Part shown: one piece after another, positions 1 through 13,689 of the stretch
Position numbering within the stretch: position 1 is the stretch's first letter
Layout of the letters: every line of letters begins with the position of its first letter
DNA from: Calonectria ilicicola
Lineage: Eukaryota > Ascomycota > Sordariomycetes > Hypocreales > Nectriaceae
NCBI GenBank assembly: GCA_020809705.1
Contig: CP085834.1
Location: forward strand, 4,030,001-4,094,000
Direction: 5' to 3'
DNA: 64,000 nucleotides
Position numbers and translations under genes: made by a program
The notes under the pieces: model-generated
Told to the model about the DNA's origin: nothing
The model's input: only the letters and a program-made list of their open reading frames with translations
Databases searched by the model: none

Positions 1-507
1 TTAATTTATAATAATTATAAAGTATATTCTAGATTATATATAAAATATTATATTACTTTTTAATTAAAAGAAAAATTAAATTCTTTAAATAATAAATATA
101 TAAGTAATATTTTATAATTTAAAAGATATAAATTATTATATTTATATTAAAAGATTTAAAGGAGATTTTATAAATTAATTTAATTTTAAGAATTATATTT
201 ATTAATAATTAATATAGTATTATTTTATAAAGGAAATAATTCTAATTTCTTTTTTTGTAAAATAATAAGATTATAAGGGAAATAAGATATAGTAGTTATT
301 TATTAGTTAAGTAATATAGTATTAATAATTATTTACTTTAAAAAAAATAAAATAAAAGATAATAAAATATATAAAAAGGATATTAGTATATTATTTATAT
401 CTAGCTATTAGAAAATAAATAAGATTAAATAGTATTTAGCTAGAGAATATAATATACTTTAAGGGGAAGAGTATATTATTTAAAAAATATACTATCTTTA
501 AAAAGGT

Positions 508-530
508 AAAAAGGACTCCTAGTCCTTTTT
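508..530. repeat. Short perfect palindrome
   Basis: A 10-bp perfect inverted repeat (AAAAAGGACT / AGTCCTTTTT) surrounds a 3-nt loop, with a weaker outer TTAAAAAG/CTTTTTAA arm. It keeps four G/C pairs in an otherwise AT-only context. The function is unknown; it may be the remnant of a transposon terminus. Confidence 0.45.
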
Positions 531-2083
531 GTCTTTTTAAGAATAATATATTTTTAATTAAGGATAAGAAGCAAATCAGTCTTTAATAGGTTTCTTATTA
601 GAAGCTAAAATTAATATTATAAATAGATAAAGATTAGATAAGAAGTAAGGAAGAATATAGATTTAATAATTTTAAAATTTTTAATTTCTTATTTTAATTT
701 TAATCTCTAAATTAAGTAATAAACTATAATACTCTTAAATTATTAAAGATAATTCTACCTATTTTTATTATTATTATAAAATATATAGTACTAGTATAAA
801 GATTTAATAGTTTTAAAAATTTAATTATATTTATATTTTTTTCTTTTTATAATATTTATAAAAATAAAAGTATTAATATTTAAAAGCTTATTAAATTATT
901 TTTTAATAATATTAATAAGATTAATAAAGAACATACTCAAGACTACATATAAAAAATAAAACTAAGAATATAATCTATTCTTTAAAGCTTTAAATAACTT
1001 TTTATAGAATAAAAGGCTATTTATAAAACTTTATTCTTTTTATATAAATATTAAAAGATCTCCATAATTATTTCTAATTTATTATAGCTCCTAATCTATT
1101 TATAATTTATTATTATAAAAATAATAATATTTAATTACTTAAGAAATACCTTATATCTATTTAACTTAACCCTAAGATCCATAATACCTTTCCCTTATAT
1201 ATTTTATTTTTAATATATCTATAACATCCTAATATAATATATATTTACTAAAGAATTTATAGGATTTAAAATTAACTATAATAGGGCTAAAATAATAAAT
1301 TCTATAATAAAATTAAATCTTAATAAATATAAGCTATAATTTTAGAAATAATTATATAAGAGTAAAGATAGCTTAATTTACTTAGTTGATACCTTTAAAA
1401 AATAAGATCTTAAAATAAAATAATCCTAATAAAAGACTTATTAAATAGCACTTTACTTTTACTAATATCTAGCCTAATCTTAGATTATATTAGATAGAAT
1501 TTATACCTTAATTTTTATATTTATATTAATAGCTTTAGTATTAATTTAGAAAGTATATTATTTAATAAATTTAAGAATAATATATATTAAATATTTTCTA
1601 CTAATAATATTTAATAATTAAAAGCTAGAATATTATTCTTTAATTAACTAAAATTAATAGTTTTTATAGAATAATATTAAAGGTATTTAAGATTTAAATA
1701 AATAATTTTTTTAATTATTTTTTAATTAATATAAAGCCCTTTTATTCTTTTAGTATTTTACTAATTTTACTTTATTATAATAATAACTTTCTATTTATTT
1801 TTAATATTATTTATATAAATTATATTTTTCAAAGTAATTAATTATTAAATCTTAAAAATACTTTAATAAATTATTATTATTATTATTTAAAATATTATTA
1901 TTTAACTTAGGTTGATTTTTAGTTAGTATTACTCTAAGATAATAGATTATTTAATAATCTTACCTCTTTACTTCTAAATAGACTAATCTTTATATATATA
2001 AGGATTTATAAAAATTGCTTAGTTAGTTATAGAAGCTATAGCCTATATTATATTATATTTATTATTATATATATAGTTATAAT

Positions 2084-2330
2084 ATTATGATTGTAGTAGT
2101 AGTAGTAATTATAATAGTAATAGTAATTTTAATAGTAATTATAGTAATAATTATAGTAATAATTATAGTAGTAATTATTGTAGTAATTATAATAGTAATT
2201 ATAATAGTGATTATAGTAATAATTATAGCAGTGATTGTAGTAATAATTATAGTAGTGATTGTAGTAGTGATTATAGTAGTGATTATAATAATGATTATAG
2301 TTATAATTATATTATATTATAATTAATTAG
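2084..2330. repeat. Imperfect 12-bp tandem repeat (RIP-altered)
   Basis: About 20 head-to-tail copies of a 12-bp unit close to GATTATAGTAGT are visible, degraded to AATTATAATAAT-like variants at the left end. In one frame the unit reads Asp/Asn-Tyr-Ser-Ser, in another only Val/Ile. The variants differ mainly by G/A and C/T exchange, as RIP would cause. It could be a minisatellite or the low-complexity part of a lost coding sequence. The long Val/Ile open frame here is a by-product of the repeat, not a gene. Confidence 0.7.
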
Positions 2331-3241
2331 AACTACTATATATCAGTATATTATTATTAATTATACTTATTAATTATATTTTCTTTTACTTAAATATATA
2401 ATAATTTAGTATAATAATATAATTCTAAGAATCTTTAAATTAAGATAAGGAGATTTATATAAAAAATAGAACTAAATTAAATACTATCCTAGCAAATACT
2501 TACTAATAAGTAAAAGTAATTAATATTATAACTCTAAAAGGTATATATATTTAATGAAAAGTAAAAACAACTAATATATAAATTAAAAATATATATAATA
2601 AAAGAATTAAAGTAATTTAAAAAGAGTGGGAAGGGTGATACTTTTAAATAGGCTATTTTAATAACTTAGGTAGATTTATTAAAACTAATACCTTATTAAT
2701 TAATATCTTCTTTTTTACAATAGGCTAATATTATTCTATTTCTGTTAAAATTATTTTTAAAGTAAGTAAATTATAAGAACTTTAGGTTAAAGTTAGTTTT
2801 AAGATTATTTTAAGTATATTTAAAATAAAATATTATATAATAATTATTAAAAAAAGATATAATTAATTTAATTAATTAGTATATTATTTAGATTAATTTG
2901 TTAAAAAATATATTTAATAGTAGGAGTTTAAGGGGGATAATAATAAATATTAACTTATTTATTTTAATTATTAATTTATTTATTTTAATAATTATTTTAT
3001 CTTTATACTAATAATTATAATATTTCTAATTTCATCTACTCTTCTACTATATACTTATATTAAATATATTTAATAAGATAGAAGTTATTATATTACTTTA
3101 ACTAATATCCTCTATCTTTTTTAAACTATCTTAGTTATTATAAGGCATATGGTAATATAATTATAGAGTAGGATTTAATATATAATATATAAGTCTTATA
3201 TTTAAGCTAATATTTTAAATATTTATATAAATATTTATAAT

Positions 3242-3915
3242 AAGAAGGAGGATAGTAGTAGAAGTAGTAAAGATTATAATAATAAAGATAATAATTATAA
3301 TAATTATAATAATTATAAAGATAATAGTAGTAGTAATATTTTTAATAATAATAATAATAAGAATAATAATAATAACTTTAGTAATAAAAAGCTTTTATTA
3401 CCTTAGAACTAATTAAAAATAATTTTTAATAAATTCTTTTATATAAATATAGATTTATATATATATAAATTATATAAAATACTAGATAAGATTAACTATA
3501 ATATTAATAATCTAGTTGATACTATTAGAACCTTTAAGTAAGCAAGGAGGTCTTAAGCTGGCATTAGTTTTAAGAATAAATTATCCAATCTCTATTAATA
3601 TATTATTCTAAGAAATATATAAATTAATAATATTTTTGCTTATATAGGGAAGAAATTCTTTAAATATAATCTTTATAAGAAAGATTTTACTTAGAAATTA
3701 GAGCTTAATTGTCATATAATAGGCTATTTAGGGATAGGAAAGCTATATCCATTTTATCTAAAGAAGTTTATTTAAAAGAATAAGTTAAAAAGACATATTT
3801 ATATATATAAATTAATTAAAAAATTGCACTAGTTATTTGGGTGTATACATTATTTAAAATCTTTTACTTATAAAGATATTCTTAATTGTCATATTAAATG
3901 ATTATATAAAAATAA
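3242..3915 (+). pseudogene. RIP-destroyed C2H2 zinc-finger gene relic
   Basis: One reading frame (starting at 3,242) first gives a Lys/Asp/Ser/Asn-rich low-complexity stretch. At 3,659-3,910 it then gives three tandem modules with exact C2H2 spacing (C-x2-C-x12-H-x3/4-H). Several metal ligands are now Tyr (TAT) where Cys (TGT) or His (CAT) is expected, and several codons are TAG/TAA. All of these are one C-to-T or G-to-A step from a functional codon. Short intact pieces include KKDFT, LKRH and LNCH. No LTR or transposase motif is seen nearby, so this may be a duplicated host transcription-factor-like gene or transposon cargo killed by RIP. The 5' end is not defined. Confidence 0.6.
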
Positions 3916-6900
3916 GATGTAATAAGAGCTTTATTAGTGACTAGAGGAAGTTAGGGTGGTCCTGGATTTAGAGAAGGCTTATAAAAAGGTTTTAATAGAA
4001 TGTTTACTTTTTATTTTTAAATAAATACTAATAATATCTAATAATTAAATAATTTTATATATTAAGAATTAATATAAAGTCTAAATACTTAAATTAAAAT
4101 ACTAAAAGTTAAAATATAAATATTAAATAATAATTAAATAGATATAATTAAAATATTCCTTTTATCTTCTTAAATAACCAAAGAACTTTTATTATTCTTA
4201 ATAAAGCTATAATAGTATAAGTAAGTAATTTGGATTGTATTTAATAGTAGAAAATATATAAAAAGAAATTTATTAATTATATTAATAAATATTCTTTTAA
4301 AATATATATTTAATATTAATATAGTAAATAATATATTAAAATTAAATATTAAATTAACTAATATTTAATTAATATTTAAATAAAATAATTAATATTAATA
4401 GAAAGTAAAACCTAAAAAGTAATATTTATTTAAAAAGAATCTTAATAAGCTTTTTATTAAATTACTTATAAAACTTTATTATAAAATAAGCTTTTCCTTC
4501 TAAATTATATTATTAATTTATAAACTATTAAAAATTTACTTTAATATAACCTAGAATAATCTTAACTATAAGATCTAGAGATTAAAGGTAAAGAAATTAA
4601 AGATAATTTAATATATAGAAAAAAGGTTTAAGTACTATAGATACTAATTTCTAGAATTTAAATCTAAGAATAAATATTAAAGTCTACTTATTATTAAGTA
4701 TTAAAATATAATGGCTAGATTTTTATATAATAATAGTAGATAGAAAATAAAGGTATATTATTTTTGCTATTTATTGCTTTTAATATACTTATTTATATAT
4801 TTTAAGAATGTATTAAATTAAATATATTTCTTACTATTAAAAAGATAAATATAAGATCCTTTTTTATTTTTATAATATTTAATATATTATATTCTATTAA
4901 AAGCCCTTTAATTTATTTTATTATATATATAATATCTTAAAATATATTAAAAGATTCTAACTTAAAATATATTAATAAATAATAAATTAAAGATTTAATA
5001 TTAAATAAAGATGGAATTTCTTTTTATAAATAAATTAACTATAGGTTAATATTATTTTATTTCTAAGGTATAGAATATATAAGTTTTCCAAGATAAGAAT
5101 ATTCTAAATAACCTGATTATAGGATTTATAATAGTAGTTTAAGTAGATTTAAAATAATTATTTAATATTATTAATTATTTAAAAAGTAGTATAATAAATT
5201 GACTATTTTTGAATTAATTTGAAGCTAGTATTTTAAAAGAACTTTAATTATTTATTATACTAGCTGTTTTCTTTAATATAAAGGTTACTAGCTTATATCT
5301 AAGTTAAATAAAGTAGTAAACTTTTATCTTAAAATTAGGAAAAGTATTTATTAATTCTTATTAATATATAATAACTTTATTTTATTTGGTTTTAAGTTAT
5401 TAAAAAACTTATTTATAATTTGTTTATATTTATTAAAAAAACTTTTTATATTTTAATCTACTAATACTTTAAGTCTTTTTTTACTAATTAAAGAAAATCC
5501 TAATAATTTATTAATTAGTACACCTAGCTAATAGGATATAAAAACTAAAGTATTTTAATTAATTATATTATCCTAAGTAAGTTAAATAATATAATTAGCT
5601 AGTAAAAGATAGGCTATTACTTTTAGTACTAGACTAATTAGATATAAATAATAAAACTCTTATAGTGATTAAAAATAAAAAAAAACCTATAAATTATTAT
5701 TAAAAAAAGTTTCTTGATTTTATTTTTATTTTATAAGTATTTTTATATAAATATAAAAGATCTTTTAAAATATTATAATAAATAATATAAATTAAATAAA
5801 AATATTATTAAAATTAATTTTAAATTTTTTTATATTAATAATTATTTTAAAATTAATAAAAGATAATTTTAAAAATATATAATTATACTTAAGTAATAAA
5901 ATAATACTATTTAATTTTAAGATCTTATTTAAAATATTAATTTATATTATTGTCTTAGATAATATATTCCAAATTAAAATTCTAGCTAAAGCTAAAACTT
6001 TTACTTATCTTAATAATACTTAAATAATTTATAAAACTTGCTTATAAAGTATAAAAATAATATAAGCTTTATTTAAGAACCTTATCCTAAATTAGAGCTT
6101 AATAATTCTAAAATAAATAGAAGATAAAATATTTTACTTTCTTTTATATATATATTTATTTTAATTTTAATAAAATAAATATAAGATTATAAAGAGAATG
6201 TTATAAGTTGGAGTAGATCTTTTAAAACTTAATTAATTTGAAAATATAGTTTTGTATATTTTAATTATTACTTTAGATAAAATAGAAGAAAATAGTTTTA
6301 AATTAATGTAATTTTTGGTTAAGGAATAAGCTTTATTATTTATTTAATTAGTTTATATTTTTAATATTAATTAATATAATTATATAAATTTAATAATTAA
6401 TATTAAAGAAATAGGTAATACCTTGTTGCAAATAGCTATTATATATAAGAATATAGTCTATATAGAATTACTTTCAAAGCTTAAAGCTAGTCTATATATT
6501 AAAAAACTTTTTAATAAAATATTCTTTTATTTTATAATTATTAAGGATTATATTAATATAATCTCTTTATCATTAATATATAATCTAATCTTTAAAAAGG
6601 ATATACTTATCTAATTATTGAATATATAGATAATCCTAGTAGTATATACTTTATAAGCACTATTAATTATAATTAGATTTAAGTTATTAATTATAATTAT
6701 TTTATTTTCTTTTCTTTTATTAGTTTTAAATATATTAAGATAATTATAAAATTTATATTAAGATGTATTTATTTTTAAAATCTTTATATTAAATATAATT
6801 AAATATATCTAACTTTAATTTATTTTATAATTTCTTATATTCTCTTTAATTAAAAATATTTTTTTAATATTATATCTTATTTTAAATAAAAACTACCTTT

Positions 6901-7799
6901 TATTTTCTATTATAATAAATTTAATAATTTTTAAGATTCTTATAATTTTTATAATTTTAATAATACTTATTCTTAATATTTTTATAATAAATATTTATAA
7001 ATATTATATTATTATTCTAAGAGAATTAATAAATTAAAAGCACTTTATAAAAAATTAAATACTAGATTATAAATTTTTAAAGATTATATATTAATTGAGA
7101 ATTCTCATAATTTATAAATTAATATTTTATAATTTATTATATATATTCTAATAAATTAGATTATAATATTAAATATAATAAATATAAAATAAAATAGATT
7201 TAATAGAATTTTTCTATTTATTAATAATTCTTAATAATATACATAATATATTTAGTATAAGTAAAATATATTACTATATATTTAAGTTAATATATAGTAA
7301 TTATTTAATATTAAATATATTTTATTAGGTAAAGTAAGAATCCTAATATATCCAGATAGCTTTAAGATTTTAGAAAATATATAATTAAACTTTAAGAATA
7401 AAATCAACCACTAAAACCCCTAGTCTTCTATATTATAAAAGTATACTTAGGTTTTAAGAGAAAAGGTAATATATAATATATAAAGTTATATAAATAAAGT
7501 TAATTTATTAAAAAAGTATAAAAAAGCTTGTGATAGTGCTTGTCTTATTGCTCTAAAAGGTGAATAGGTAGGCTATAAGATTTTTCCTAATTATTAAGGT
7601 TTAATAGCTAAGATGTTCCTTATTTAAGTTATTTTTTTATAAGCTTAGCCTAATAAAGTTATATAAAACTCTATATTATAGAATAGGATTGCCTTCTTAT
7701 ATATTTTTTAATTAATTAAAGATTATTTAAATTTATAATTTTAATTACTTAAGTAGATTATAATTTTATTATTAGTTAGATAGAATATCTTTATAATTG

Positions 7800-8110
7800 G
7801 TTAAAAAGTATATAATTTTATTATTAGCTAAAAAGTATATAATTCTATTATTAACTAAGTCTATATACTTTTATAATTTATTATAAGCCTTATTTTTAAT
7901 TATTAGCTAGTAGGTTTATTTTTATAATTAATTAAAGAGTATATAATTCTATTATTAGCTGAAGAATATATAATTCTACTATTAATTAAGTCTATATACT
8001 CTTATAATTTATTATAAGCCTTATATTTAACTATTAATTACATTTATATATTCTTATAATTAGTTATAAGCCTTTTATTTCATTATTAGCTAGGGCTTTT
8101 AAGTATTATA
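7800..8110. repeat. 131-bp higher-order tandem repeat
   Basis: Subunits of 26-27 bp resembling AAGAGTATATAATTCTATTA recur in pairs. Each pair is followed by a block beginning AAGTCTATATAC and ending TTATAAGCC. The start of that block recurs at 7,857 and 7,988, giving a 131-bp period; a third partial copy follows. All of it lies inside the RIP block. No coding potential is seen. Confidence 0.6.
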
Positions 8111-9862
8111 ATTAGATAAGATATATCCTAGAGATATTACAATCTATAATTAGCTTTCTATTTTAAGATTATATTAGAAGTTAATAGTAATTAAGCTATT
8201 ATTACTATCTAGAAATCCTTGCTAGATTAAAGGAGGCCTTTAATATTTATTATATATAAATTAAGATATTAGATAAATAGATTAAGAAAAGGAATTGCTT
8301 AATAATGAAGATAGAGTTAGGTTTAAGAGAATATACTTTTTATATAATAAGATAAGGTAATATAAGCTAATCTAGCTTAGCTTTATTTTATTTAAAAAGA
8401 AGCTTATAGCTATTATATTAGGGTAGGGATAGTAGATTAAGATATTAAGAAAACTAAGAATATTTAATTTTTATCTTTTAAAATACTTTAATATCTAATT
8501 TATAAAAATAAACTTATAAAGGAGGTAAAATTATTTTTTATTAATTAAATACTTAGCTTTCCTTTTGTTTAATTATTTTTTTTATATTAGCTCTTATAAG
8601 GTCTTTATAAATAAAGGTTTATTAAATTATTAATTAGTATTAATTAAATATATAATATAAAAAATATAAACTAAGGATATTTAGAATTATTAATTAAACC
8701 TATTTTATTCTAATTTTAAAATATAATATTAATAATAATATAGTAGATCTAGAAAATCTATTAAAGGGGCTTAGAATAACCAATTCTAAAAGACCTATAC
8801 TACCATCTTAGCTATTATTTATTATAAAAATAGTAAATAAAGTAGATTAAGAGAAAATAAAGTTATTAAATAAATAAAAATAGTATATAATGATTTTAGT
8901 AGGATTAGATATTATAAATAGAGCTTTAATAAAATTAAATAAATTTTATTTATTTAAAGCCTAGATTGATATAGATTTATAATAGGATTTTTAATTTTCT
9001 TTATTATTTATAATAATATTCTTACTTCTTAGATTTATAAAATAATAAGAATTAATATCTATACTTATACTATCTAAGTATAAAATTTATATATTCTTTA
9101 TTAAAATAGCCTCTAGAATACTTATATCCTTAGTAATCTCTATATTCATATCCTATATATAGGCCTTTAATTAATTAATTAAATATTTTTATTACTTTAG
9201 ATTAGATTTTATAGTTCTTAGCTAAGATAATATTATTAGTTATAGAATTTAAATATAAGAATATATAATATTATATTTAAATATATATAATTTAAAGAAA
9301 GATTCTACTAAATCTTTAAAAATAAATATAATATTAATTTTGGTTATAAGTATATTAAAAAGCTAAGATAGAAAAATTATTTATTATACTATAAGAAATA
9401 TCTAAGTATATAGTTAATTTTATTATTATTTAAATTAACTAAAAAATATTACTTTATTTAAATTGATTTTTAATATATTTTATAATAAAATAATATAATA
9501 ATTTAATTTATTATTAGATTTTATTAAATATTTTGATTTAAATAATAATATATAATTTAAAACTCTAACTTTAATAAGCTTATTATAAAGTCTAAGTAAT
9601 ATTATCTATTTTTAAAAAAATAAAATATAATTGGGATTATATTACTAGATTAGTGAAGAATCTTCTTTCTTAAATTTAACCTAATAATTACTTAAATAAG
9701 GGAATTATTAAAGTATAGTTAAGATTATTCTATTATAAAAAAATTAAAATAAACCTTACCTTAAACCAATTAAAATATACCTTTTATAATCTTAACTATT
9801 AATCTTAAAGTAATCTAATAATCTTATATTATAGATCTAAGAGTTTTCTTATTTTTAATATT

Positions 9863-10137
9863 TATTATAACTCTTCTCTAAATACATTAGACCAACGAGT
9901 CATATGTAGCTTTCAACCTTCTATAAGTAGAAGCTATCTAGTAATATAAAGAAAATAAGTAATATTTAATCTTATACTATAGGACTTACTTTTCTATATT
10001 ATAAGGTAAAATACTATATCTAACCTTCCATTAGCTAATATTAACTTATTATATTAGAGACCTCATTATCTTACCTAATTACTTACCTTTAGCTAGAACC
10101 TATATACTAAATACTAACTATATCTAAAAATATAATA
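9863..10137 (+). repeat. 5' LTR of element D
   Basis: 275 bp, and the same length as the partner at 26,198-26,472. Heavily RIPed: positions that are G/C in the partner are mostly A/T here. The end ATATAATA corresponds to GTGTAACA in the partner. Confidence 0.8.
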
Positions 10138-12870
10138 AGTGATAGTAATTATTAAATTTTAAATTAAATAATCTTAGTTTAAAGAAAGAATATAAAAACT
10201 AAATAAAATAAAGAAATTTATTTTTTTATAAGTAAAATTAATTAAGTAAGAAAAAATTTAATTTATTAATTAAATAATTAATCTAATTAAGTATTAAGTT
10301 AATTAAATTAATTATTATATATAAATTCTAAGGATTTCTTAATTATTATTTTAAATTCTTTATTAAAGAAAAGAGACTTATTAATATAATTATTTTTAAT
10401 AATCTAGAGGCCTTATTTAATTAAGAATATAATAAAAGTAACTAATTTGTAATAATAAGAGTTTTATAAGAAGAAGAACCTTTAGAATATTAAAATATAA
10501 TAGACCTTTATATTATTAGAACTATCTAGAATTTAATTAAAAAGATTATTATTAAAATAAAAGATAAAAAAATCTTACTTTATAAATTAGATTATTTTAT
10601 ATATACTTTCTTAAAGAAATTAAAAATAAAAGAAAATCTAAAATTAACTTTTAAAAGTATTTAAATAATTATTTAAATAATAGAAATAATAATACTAAGA
10701 TCTTAACTTAACTTAATTCTAAAAAGGAGGTTAGTATTATTAAATATTACTTATATTTATAAAAGTCTAGTTGATCTTAATAAGTAAGAGATTATATTAA
10801 GTAAGAGTATTCTAATCTTAGTTATATTAAATCTATCCTAGGAACTATAAGAGATAAATTTAAATATTATTAATCTTAATATTTAAAAATTAAAAAGATT
10901 AGAAGGAATAATAAAATTACTACTATTAAAGAATAAAATAAAAAAAATATTAAAAAACTTATAATAGAAATTAAAAATAGTAGATCTAGTTAAAAGGAAT
11001 AAGGCTATTAATTAATTAATTAAACTAATAGGTAAATTAGACCTAAGCCTAGTTGGCAGATAGGAGAAAGGTAAAAATTAGAATAAGTTTATTCTATCTT
11101 ATCCCTTTATACTAAAAAGTATTAATAAATTAAGTATAATCTTCTTATAGTTAAAGTTAATATTATCTAGGATTAAAGAAGAATTATCTTATATTATTTT
11201 TAGATTAAGGGGTAATATAGAATATTAGTAAAAGGAATTCTATTTAAAATTATTAGTAAGAAATTAAATTATAGATTATATTAAAATAAATAAAATTATT
11301 TAATAAGGAGTTAGAATTAGTAGAATATTAAAATTTAAAAGTATTTAAAAGTAATTAATTATTTAAATTAAGAATATTAGTTTTTTTTAATTTAATAATA
11401 AAATAGAAAAAGTTAAGGAAGAAGAATTTTAATATAATAGTAAATAAGTTATTTTTATAAATATTAAAATATAGATTTAAGTAATTAAATCTATTTAAAA
11501 GAATAATTTAAATATTAATTATAACTATATTTAATAAAACATCTAAAGTCTACTTTAAGAATCTATATTAAAATAGTATTATTATTAATTAAATCTAGAA
11601 GAATAAAAAAGATTTATAATAATTATTAAAATCTTCTTTAATATAATTTAAAAGGAATTTAAAATAAAAAAGAGATAAGTAATATATTGGATAGAGATAA
11701 TTAAATATAATTAATAAAGTATTCTAGATAGTATCTTAGTATATAATTTTGTCTTTTAGGTATTTAATTAAATAAGATTAATAGGATAGATAGAAGAGTA
11801 CTAATTCTAAATAATAATATATAATTAATTAATAATAGATTTATAATTATTATATTTAAAATTAATAAAAAATAATATTTAAAATAATTATATTAAAAAA
11901 ATTAATAAAATCTATAAAAAATTATAAAAAAAATTAAAAGATAAGTAATAATTAAAAGATTAAATAATACTTTAAAATCTAAAAATAAATATTAAAAAGG
12001 TATATATAATAATTAAAAAAGAAAATAAAAAAGATTAAATAAATTAGAATTAATAAGATAGAAGATACTATCCTTCTTACTAATAAATTAAATTAAAGGA
12101 AGGATATGATTATAGTAATACTAGAAATAATAGATATTTTAAGTAAGATTAAATAATGAATAGTAGAAAGAAGAAGTAGAAGAAAATTCTAATAATAATT
12201 AAAGGAATCTAAAAAAAGGAGAAAATAATTAAGTTAATTATTATTATAAGTTACTATATAATAGATTAAGAAATTGAAATTTATAATATTTTAATTATTA
12301 TTTATAATAATAGTATAAAAAAGAGGATTAGTAGTATATCTTTAAGATTTACCTTTATTAGAATAAAAGAGATTTCTGTAACTAGGAATAGTAATTATTT
12401 TATAATAATTATATATTTATTAAAGAAAATACTAAAAATGATTTTAAGAATAGAGATTTAAATAAAGAAAGAAATCTAATATTTACTAGATATATAGAAG
12501 TATATTATATAAATACTACTACTTTGGGGAGAAGAGAAGATAACTTTTAAAAAGTATAAATTATTAAAGTAATTAATAAATCTAATTTTATAAAAAGGCT
12601 TAAGAAAAAATATAATATTTATATATAAATTAAAATATAATTTAATAATAAAGAAGAATATTATTAAATATATATTAATATTAGATATTCTATTATATTA
12701 GTAGATTGTAATTAATTAAAAAAGAATATAAGGAAAGTAAAATAAAAATTATAAACCCTAAAGAAAATAAATAGTATTAGATCCTAGCTTATAGTTACTA
12801 AAATAACTACTTTTAACTTCTACCTTATTAAAATTATATAAGGAGAAGAAGTAAGTAATTACTTTATTAT
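10138..12870 (+). pseudogene. Element D gag/protease region, RIP-destroyed
   Basis: This lies between the 5' LTR and recognisable pol. It is full of stops and AT-rich, and I cannot identify gag motifs with confidence. By position in a Ty3/gypsy element it should hold gag and the start of protease. A few less mutated islands occur (around 11,040-11,080 and 12,500-12,540) but give no clear domain. Confidence 0.4.
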
Positions 12871-13689
12871 TACTATAGATATAATAGAAATATTAAAATC
12901 TAGGCTTTTATTAAAAATAAACTTTCTATTTAAATATAATGCTAAGGTAGATTTTATTAAATTAATAATTAATTTTTACTTAATATAAAATCTTAAATAT
13001 TAAGTAAAAGTTTTTTATAAAAAATTATAAAAGATTTTAAGGAAAGTTATTAGTATATATATAATTATAATTAGTCTATAAAAAACTACTTTTATTTAAG
13101 TATACTAAAATGCTCTACCAGAGAATTAAGATAAAGATAAATAATTAGACTCTTTCTATTTAATAATTAAGCAATTTAAAGTATTTAATATTATCCTTAA
13201 TAAATCCTTTTTTAAACTAATCTAAGTTTATAATATATTTAATAAAAAGATAATTATTAGAAAAAAGAGAAAATTATAATAATTATAAGTAGGTAGGCTA
13301 AAGAATAAGTTTATTTTATTTTAAAAGATATTATATTTAAGATAATATAAGATTAAATTTTTAAAATAAAAGAGGTATTTATAATAGTTTTAAAGAAAGT
13401 TAAAAATAATTATAATTCTATTAAAGCTAATATAAACCTTATAAAAGTTAATATAGGAATATTAAATTATAGAATAATTAAAGTAAGAGATATTCTTTTT
13501 ATATAAAATAAATATAAAGTTCTAGTTATAAACCTAGATTTAGAAGCTATAACTAAAATAATCAAATTAAGCAATAAATTCAATATCTATAAAAATCAAA
13601 ATATCATTCTAATAAAAGAAGAAAATAAAATATAAGTAGACTTAATTAATGGATAATAAAACCAAAAAAAGACCATAAAAAAGTACCTA

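Larger units (their letters stand above)
1..9857. repeat. RIP-degraded AT-rich isochore, leftmost part
   Basis: This stretch is extremely AT-rich, full of TA dinucleotides and stop codons in all six frames, with almost no CpA/TpG left. That is the expected end state of repeat-induced point mutation in a filamentous ascomycete. Unlike the DNA to its right, I could not pair LTRs here, so the original repeat families stay unnamed. Recognisable islands are listed separately: a palindrome, two tandem-repeat tracts and a zinc-finger gene relic. Remaining sub-stretches (about 540-2,080, 2,330-3,240, 3,915-7,790 and 8,110-9,857) hold only short AT-rich fragments in which I see no supportable gene. 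Confidence 0.85.

Noticed and set aside
2087..2326. 79-codon Val/Ile-only open frame
   Set aside because: It is a direct translation of a 12-bp tandem repeat in the non-preferred frame; no gene context.
6423..6614. 63-codon frame with a weak ankyrin-like pattern (LQIAIIYKN, YIELLSKL)
   Set aside because: Only one partial repeat, in saturated AT-rich DNA where Ile/Leu/Lys/Asn frames are common.
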